In this document: one piece after another, positions 58,421 through 64,000 of the stretch | How positions within the stretch are numbered: position 1 is the first letter of the stretch | Layout of the letters: the number at the start of each line of letters is the position of its first letter | NCBI GenBank assembly: GCA_963969595.1 | Contig: OZ018415.1 | Span: 10,106,001-10,170,000, forward strand | Length of the DNA stretch: 64,000 nt | From: Neckera pumila | Taxonomy: Eukaryota; Streptophyta; Bryopsida; Hypnales; Neckeraceae | Direction of reading: 5' to 3' | Program-made: the position numbers and the translations under genes | The notes under the pieces: model-generated | Told to the model about the DNA's origin: nothing | The model's database searches: none | The model's input: only the letters and a program-made list of their open reading frames with translations

Positions 58421-59248
58421 GGAAAACAAAAGGGAGATATTCTTAATACCTATCCCTTTGAAGACCTAGGTACAGTGTCCCTGCTTTGACTGTGCAATCT
58501 TCACATCAAAATACAGTAACATTCCTTGACCGCCGTTGGAATGGAAAAAGGAAAGGGGCATATTTCAGGAACAAGAAAGCAAAAAAGAGTGAGGGGAAAT
58601 GAGAGAAATGAAAATTTCAACTCTGCCTAGAAATTCAATAATTGGGACGGATGCAGGGATGGAATTGATGGAAAGGCTAGCTGTTCAAAATGGTACCTGA
58701 GTCCATATGCATCAGAACTGACTCATTTTCCTCACCAACAAATTGAATGCTCACCCACACTTTTGCTCTTTTTTTTTTCTTTAAATTTTTTTCTTTATTT
58801 TAACCCTTAAGCTTAGTTCACTTACCTTTCAGCAATTCAGAACCAGCAAAATTTCATCTCCTTGATATTTGATTGTTTCTAAACAGAAAGGCTGGTCAGA
58901 GTTTGTGACACCCTCTGCTCAGCAGGTCATCATAAAGCCCTGAGGAACGCAGCAGCCATGTAGTGCATGAGCTCTGAAGCAAACTCCATTGGGAGCATAC
59001 TCATGTGAGAATGATGTGTAAGCAGATTTTTTGTCAAAGGGTCCAGCATAGAATTAATTCAAATATTTATTGAAAATACGACCAAATAGTAAAGCAGGAG
59101 TTTCTGAGCCTCTGTAATTGTGTAATCGGAGACGTGTATAAACATGGCACCGTAGAATGATCCAATGCAAGGAGCCAGTGACTGGACTCAACAAATGCAG
59201 TGATCATAAATGAAAGCAACCACAAAAATCTCATTGCTTAGATATTAA

Positions 59249-60361
59249 CCCCTACAGGCCCAAGGTCTTTTTTTTTGCCAAAAAACACCCCAAACTGTCA
59301 TTTTTTTTAGCAAAGAGTGAAAAAAATTAAAAATGTTTTTTTTCACATCTAACCGTAGGGTCTTACACCTAACTAGTATGAGAATGTACAAAAAAAAATT
59401 CAGAATTTTTGACCGCACAAATTGCAAGAAATCTACGTTTAACCCCTAAAATTTCATGACTATGTAATCACCAAAAACGCTCTAAAACTGCCATTTCTAA
59501 TACAACTATCAAATATTTGGAAAATAACAATTTTTGACACATATAAACGTAGGACCTTGTAGTATGATATTTTGAAAACATGTGGGAAAAATTTCAGAAA
59601 ATTCCACCGTGTGGATCATAAGATATAAGCATTCAAAGTCTTGGAAACCATTTTTTCAATCCTGCGAAAAATCGGGCAGTTGCACTTTGCAAGCTCACTT
59701 TTCAATGAAAAGATGCCAATAAAGGTGGTGTTTCTTTGCATTTAGTTTCCTAAACAAGTTGTCTACATGCTTGAAAAATTTCACATCATTTGAAATTGTA
59801 CAACATATAAGAAAAAAACATAATAGAAAGAAGTAGAAAATGATTCAAAATATTAAATTGTTAAAAATTTAATTATGGAATTTAAAAATGCCAATCCCAA
59901 CGGTTGTAATGTTCTAATAATCAGTCTACATCCTAGGATTTTATTTTTTTCCAAAAATATTGAAAATTGAGTTAAATAAACAGCTTTAAAGTTTTTTTTA
60001 GATTAGACAATCCATAATTGCCCACAAACCAAAAAGCCTCATAACTTTTGACTCATTGATTGAAATGGAATGACTTAAAGCTTTTTAAGTATATATAAAT
60101 GTAGAGAACCAATTTAAAAAAAAATTCCAAAAAAAATGATTTTTTTTATCTGCCCAAACTGCCCAGTTACGAAAAAAAGTAACAAATTAGGTCACAACTT
60201 TTTACTCATATTTTAGAATGTCATGAAACTTGGTACACATGAAGACATTCCTCATCCCCACCTTCTACTAAAATTTCAGCCTCAAATATGGATATCTCTA
60301 GTCACACGTACCTGCCCAAAATTTCTATACGGCCAAAAAACTCATGTTGGTCCTTGAGGGG
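59249..60361. mobile_element. Composite TTAA-targeted element with clear filled/empty site
   Basis: TTAA (59245-59248) precedes CCCCTACAGGCCCAAGG, and CCTTGAGGGG precedes TTAA (60362-60365). The flanks match 45427-45560 exactly in order, where the site has a single TTAA (45489-45492). A second TTAA with CCCCTAAAATTTC starts internally at 59439-59443. Thus 59249-59438 is the end of one subfamily and 59443-60361 (919 bp) a complete member of another. No transposase frame. Confidence 0.8.
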
Positions 60362-60365
60362 TTAA

Positions 60366-61540
60366 GTCTCTTTCCTCAAGGAAAAAGCTTAGGCTGCCTA
60401 GAGCAGAAAGAGTCATGGGTATTGAAAATTTATTAAAACTTCTGTAGGTGCAAGGTGCGAACTACCAGTAAGATAGTGGCACCTTGGTTGAACTTGATTT
60501 TAGCAGCATTATGAACTGAAACAGAGTGCATGTGATTTGCTCAAGGCAATTGGAGGTTGATTATGGTGGGATGTACTAAAATTGCCATTATTCTAATAGC
60601 AAACTCTTCCATGGGGGTAACTATTGGTGTTTTCAAGGTATTGATATTGAACACTTCAACATGGGTCAGGTACTTTTCAAACACCCCCAATTTCAACTTC
60701 AAAATTTTCTTACCAATTTAATCATGGTAACAAAAATTATACCTGTATTAAAGTGACTTCCATTTTTTGTCAAATAGAATTGGCCACAAAATGTTTTGAG
60801 GTGTGAAACCCTTTTGAAAAAGAGGATCAATACTTAGAAGGATGCGTTTGGGACCCCACATTCTAACGTATCATTGGTTGTTTCTGGCTGCCTCGTGGAG
60901 AGTAAGGCACTCATGAAGAATCAAGTTGTGTGGCTGCAGTCTTGTACTGTGACTTTGCAATGAAATTTGATTTCATTTTTTTCAAAAAGAAGAAGAAGCT
61001 GCATTCGAGAATTCCCATGTGCCATCCACGACACATTCAATAGACTAAGGTAGGAGGCTCAGAAATGGAGCATCTAAGGGCTGGTCCATCTTTTCATGTA
61101 TTTCCTTGGACGGGAATATTTTTAGCTCATTTTTCAAACAAAGAGAAACTGATGAGGAATCTAATCCAAGTGGTTTCATATTTTTCCAAGCATTTTTGAG
61201 TTACTTATGAATTTTCAAACCAGTTGGGTCGTAGGTCCCTATTTGTGAGCCTAAGTCTTTCATAAACGGTTCACTTGCAATTCTAAATAAAAATGGGGAA
61301 AGCAAAGAGAATGACTGGCTCTTGTAACCAATAATGCTTTTTTCCTTGATTCATTCAATGACTATACTGGTTAATTTTAGAACCAACTCATGTCCATTTC
61401 ACAGCCATTTATAGGGTCCATCCTTAATGCCCACTCTGTTTTACAGCCTCCTACCTTATTATTCAATGGCTATACCAAACTTGTTCCATGCTTCAAGTAG
61501 ACAAGCCTTTTGTAAGGTTCCTCTGATCCACTTTGAATAT
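60366..61540. repeat. Macro-repeat block, partner of 45490-46200
   Basis: Aligns with the earlier block (TGGCACCTTGGTTGAACTT, GGAGGTTGATTATGGTGGGA). About 440 extra bases after 61040 are bounded by related sequence (CTAAGGTAGGAGGCT near 61043 and AGCCTCCTACCTTA near 61445). This suggests an insertion with inverted ends. Confidence 0.5.
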
Positions 61541-61925
61541 GTAATAATTTTTTTATATGTGAAAATCAAGTTTGGACATTCTGAATTTTTTTTCTACAAC
61601 TCTCCACTCAAATGTTTGACATAAAAAAATTTAACTTTATGGTGTGTAGTGCAAAAAAAAACCCCCACAAATGGCCATCAAAGTCATTTGAAATTGCAAG
61701 CCACAATTCAAAAAAAATTCTTTTCCAACTTCAATTGCTAATATCTTCCAATCCATACGGTCAAACTTCATGAAATTTTTACCACATGATCTAAGACAAG
61801 TGAAGTATAAGATCCTATGGTTAGATAATAAAAAAAAACTTTTTTTTTTGTTTCTTGAGTGATCGCAACAGAAATGGCAGTTTTCAGTGGCTCTGGAGCC
61901 AAAAAATGCCTTGGGGATTTAGGGG
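61540..61925. mobile_element. TTAA-targeted element, right part
   Basis: Ends CCTTGGGGATTTAGGGG followed by TTAA (61926-61929). The right flank (GGTTATGGGTGGTTCTACC) matches 40332-40350, where a single TTAA (40323-40326) lies. Interior as in 47860-48130. Confidence 0.6.
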
Positions 61926-61929
61926 TTAA

Positions 61930-62987
61930 AGTTATCGGTTATGGGTGGTTCTACCTTAGTACAAGTTTTGAGAGCCCTGTGCAATTAACTTACTCTTTCC
62001 TTGGCAATGAAATTACAAAGAGTTCTAGCTCTAAATAACTTGGCTATATTATTCATATGACAAGGTTATATTAAATCACGCATTTTGACAATTCTTCAAA
62101 AGTCTTCCTATTCAAGACTAGGAATTATTTTTCACTTTGACTATAGATATAAAAGAAAGGGGATAACTATGCTTTAAATTTTTTTTAAATAGCTTGAACA
62201 TGCAATACTTAAAATAAACATAATAGTCATATAGATGTTTTATGAAACATGATTCCATCATAAGAAACGTTACCTTCAACACCTTGCTTTTGTGCCACAG
62301 TTACAAGGCTGCCAGCCACATGTGCCCTGGCAGGGAGGCCACACGACCAACCCCAACCGGCAACCCAGCGAACTCTCAGACAGACCAAACACTGATGCAT
62401 GGCGTGGAGCACTGGGGGGGCCGTGAGGTCCCCTCACGGCCAGTCCATGCTTGCCCTGCATTTCAAAGAATTTCACAGAATTTAATGGTAGCCCCAGCTA
62501 GGCAGACCCGAAGGTCCCGGACATCTGCATCTATCTGAGATTCAAGGTCACAGGTGTCCGGGCAACGCACTTTGACCTAATTGCTATCTATCGAACTTGC
62601 AACTCCATATGGAAATAGGAACTCATGCACAGGGGAAGTTGTATTAGCCCTTACATGGTGCATCAGGACATGTGCTTAAACATGCATTAGGATTGGTGTT
62701 AGGAAAACAATTCTACAGTAGTCCAGTTATGTAATGGGCGTCTCAAAACGTCCTTCTAAGCATTGACTGGATTTTCAAAGGTTCCAACTTCCTGCATTTT
62801 CTAGTCAATTTTCATTTGAAGGAGCATAGAAATTGCATCTAATCCATATTGATTCATATGTTTCAAACTCTAGACTTCTTGTATTAGTTAAAACTTGGAA
62901 GGTGCTCTCAAAGGTCACTATCAATACATTTCAAATTCTAACATGTACTTTAATGTTATTGGACACTTAAGTGTTGGAGAAAATATA
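61930..62987. other. Macro-repeat block with a GC-rich insertion
   Basis: 62450-62640 aligns with 46375-46540. 62290-62450 is locally GC-rich and has no partner in the window. Short frames occur on both strands there without recognisable domains. 62640-62980 aligns with 2700-2870 and 49850-50380. Confidence 0.45.
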
Positions 62988-63172
62988 CAGTAGAGCCTTC
63001 CAAAGTTAATCTTCTCTAAACTAATAAAGTATTGTCAGGAAGCATTAATTGCTGGTCCCAACTTAACAATATGAACCACATACAAACATCATGACCCTCC
63101 CTAATGTAATAACCTCTCTAACTTGATCTGTCAGACTGGTCCCAATTCTATTAGTTTAGAGAGGTTCTACTG
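62988..63172. mobile_element. Emigrant-like MITE (Tc1/mariner superfamily)
   Basis: The ends CAGTAGAGCCTTCC and, inverted, CAGTAGAACCTCTCTAAAC match the CAGTARAACCTCT-type termini of plant Emigrant/pogo-like MITEs. TA flanks both sides (62986-62987, 63173-63174). The paralog at 50378-50395 lacks the element. 185 bp. Confidence 0.85.
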
Positions 63173-63174
63173 TA

Positions 63175-64000
63175 GCACATCTTGTCTTTCCTATATTCAT
63201 TGCTAAGACCTTTGTTGGTATTGTTCTCAACACTTAATGAGAACATACATTGTTGATCTATTGTTCAATATGATAAGTACCATTAGCAAGGTCTACAAGG
63301 TTTCTATGTTATTGTCAGTAGCAAGTTCAACTGATGGGGCATGTGTCCATTTAGGGTGCTTGTTTGAAATAGGTGAAGCTACCTTCCTCAAGGTTTAGTT
63401 GAGCTAATTCGACTAACTATGAAATGATACACATTCTGACAACTTCCAGCAAGCTTGAAGTGAGCAATTCGGATCACACAAACTGAAGGTCCTTGGCAGG
63501 ATTGCATATCACTTGCTGATCTGTAAAGATCCACATGTCCAATCTTAGCGGAGCAGTGAAGTAACTGTTCATCCATTTGCAATGATATAGCTCATCCACT
63601 CCAAATGCTATGCAAGAACCAGACCTGTCTCACCCTCGCTGGTTTATAATTCTGTAACACAAATCGTAAACATAAATCGGTAACACTCTTGTGCAAACTG
63701 AATCCATTCAAATCACCTCCAAGCCAATAATCACACAGAATTTGGAGGTATGGATATGGATATGAAACAAGGAACAAACAAGGAATAAAATGAAATCACA
63801 ATGGAAAATATTCAAGAGACAACCTTTATGTTCAGAGATGACTCACTAGTTCTTAACTACTGTACTTATCACCACAATTGTGACACAATTCTTCAACAAA
63901 AATCGGTGACACAAACCGGTAGATCTCAAATCTAGGACTGTCTGGTATTCAAAACTACTACTTGTATAGCTTTACCATTCAGGCGCACATCCTGAACGTG
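63175..64000. repeat. Macro-repeat block leading towards a possible next gene copy
   Basis: 63190-63310 aligns with 50400-50530. 63500-64000 aligns with 26225-26290 and 26880-27320, ending at the GTATAGCTTTACC/CTGAACGTG segment. In copy 2 the gene body starts about 1.4 kb after this point. The window ends before any exon. Confidence 0.55.

Noticed and set aside
62276..62538. GC-rich gene or CpG-island-like coding exon
   Set aside because: Overlapping short frames on both strands with no domain or splice support; the composition alone does not make a gene.

Overview
This is nuclear DNA of a land plant with a large, repeat-dominated, AT-rich genome. The evidence is spliced plant-type bHLH transcription-factor genes, a chromodomain Ty3/gypsy retrotransposon, and dense nested DNA transposons including CACTA-type and Emigrant-like MITEs. 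A gymnosperm or other large-genome plant is possible, but the sequence does not decide it. I saw no tRNA, rRNA, CRISPR or organellar genes.

The only convincing host gene family is a head-to-tail array of four bHLH genes, all on the minus strand. Each has three exons and two phase-0 introns. The product has an acidic N-terminus, a basic lysine-rich stretch, the bHLH domain split by intron 1, and an ACT-like C-terminal domain. Copy 1 (4131-6021) and copy 2 (28745-30481) are broken by stops and frameshifts. Copy 3 (32502-34430) and copy 4 (52750-54678) are intact and would encode proteins of about 407 residues. Copies 3 and 4 differ at one site in about 2.04 kb (32283-34320 against 52531-54568) but diverge sharply on both sides, which suggests recent gene conversion. 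The right edge of the window matches the sequence lying 3' of copy 2, so a fifth copy may lie just beyond it.

The genes sit in a degenerate macro-repeat whose flanking blocks recur, for example 1-300 with 46920-47240, 9430-11451 with 36330-37080 and 55990-57600, and 44640-46550 with 58800-62630. Because one copy often carries an insertion that another lacks, the window contains many filled/empty site pairs, and target-site duplications (TSDs) can be read directly.

Mobile elements: (1) a degenerate chromovirus-type gypsy element (11452-17588, minus strand) with 478-bp LTRs; (2) six elements of 634-759 bp with termini like GGGTGATTGCAAGAAA and 4-bp TSDs, a length not typical of the common plant superfamilies; (3) a family with CCCC...GGGG termini inserted at TTAA, which resembles piggyBac targeting; (4) a MITE family with CATTAG...CTAATG ends and a GAGGGCT subterminal palindrome, apparently without a TSD; (5) single MITEs with 8-bp, 3-bp (CACTA/CACTG) and TA duplications. 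Nearly all the small ORFs lie in these repeats or are antisense shadows of the bHLH exons.

I see no multi-gene system such as a defence or biosynthetic cluster. The unusual content is the transposon families and the conversion history of the bHLH array.
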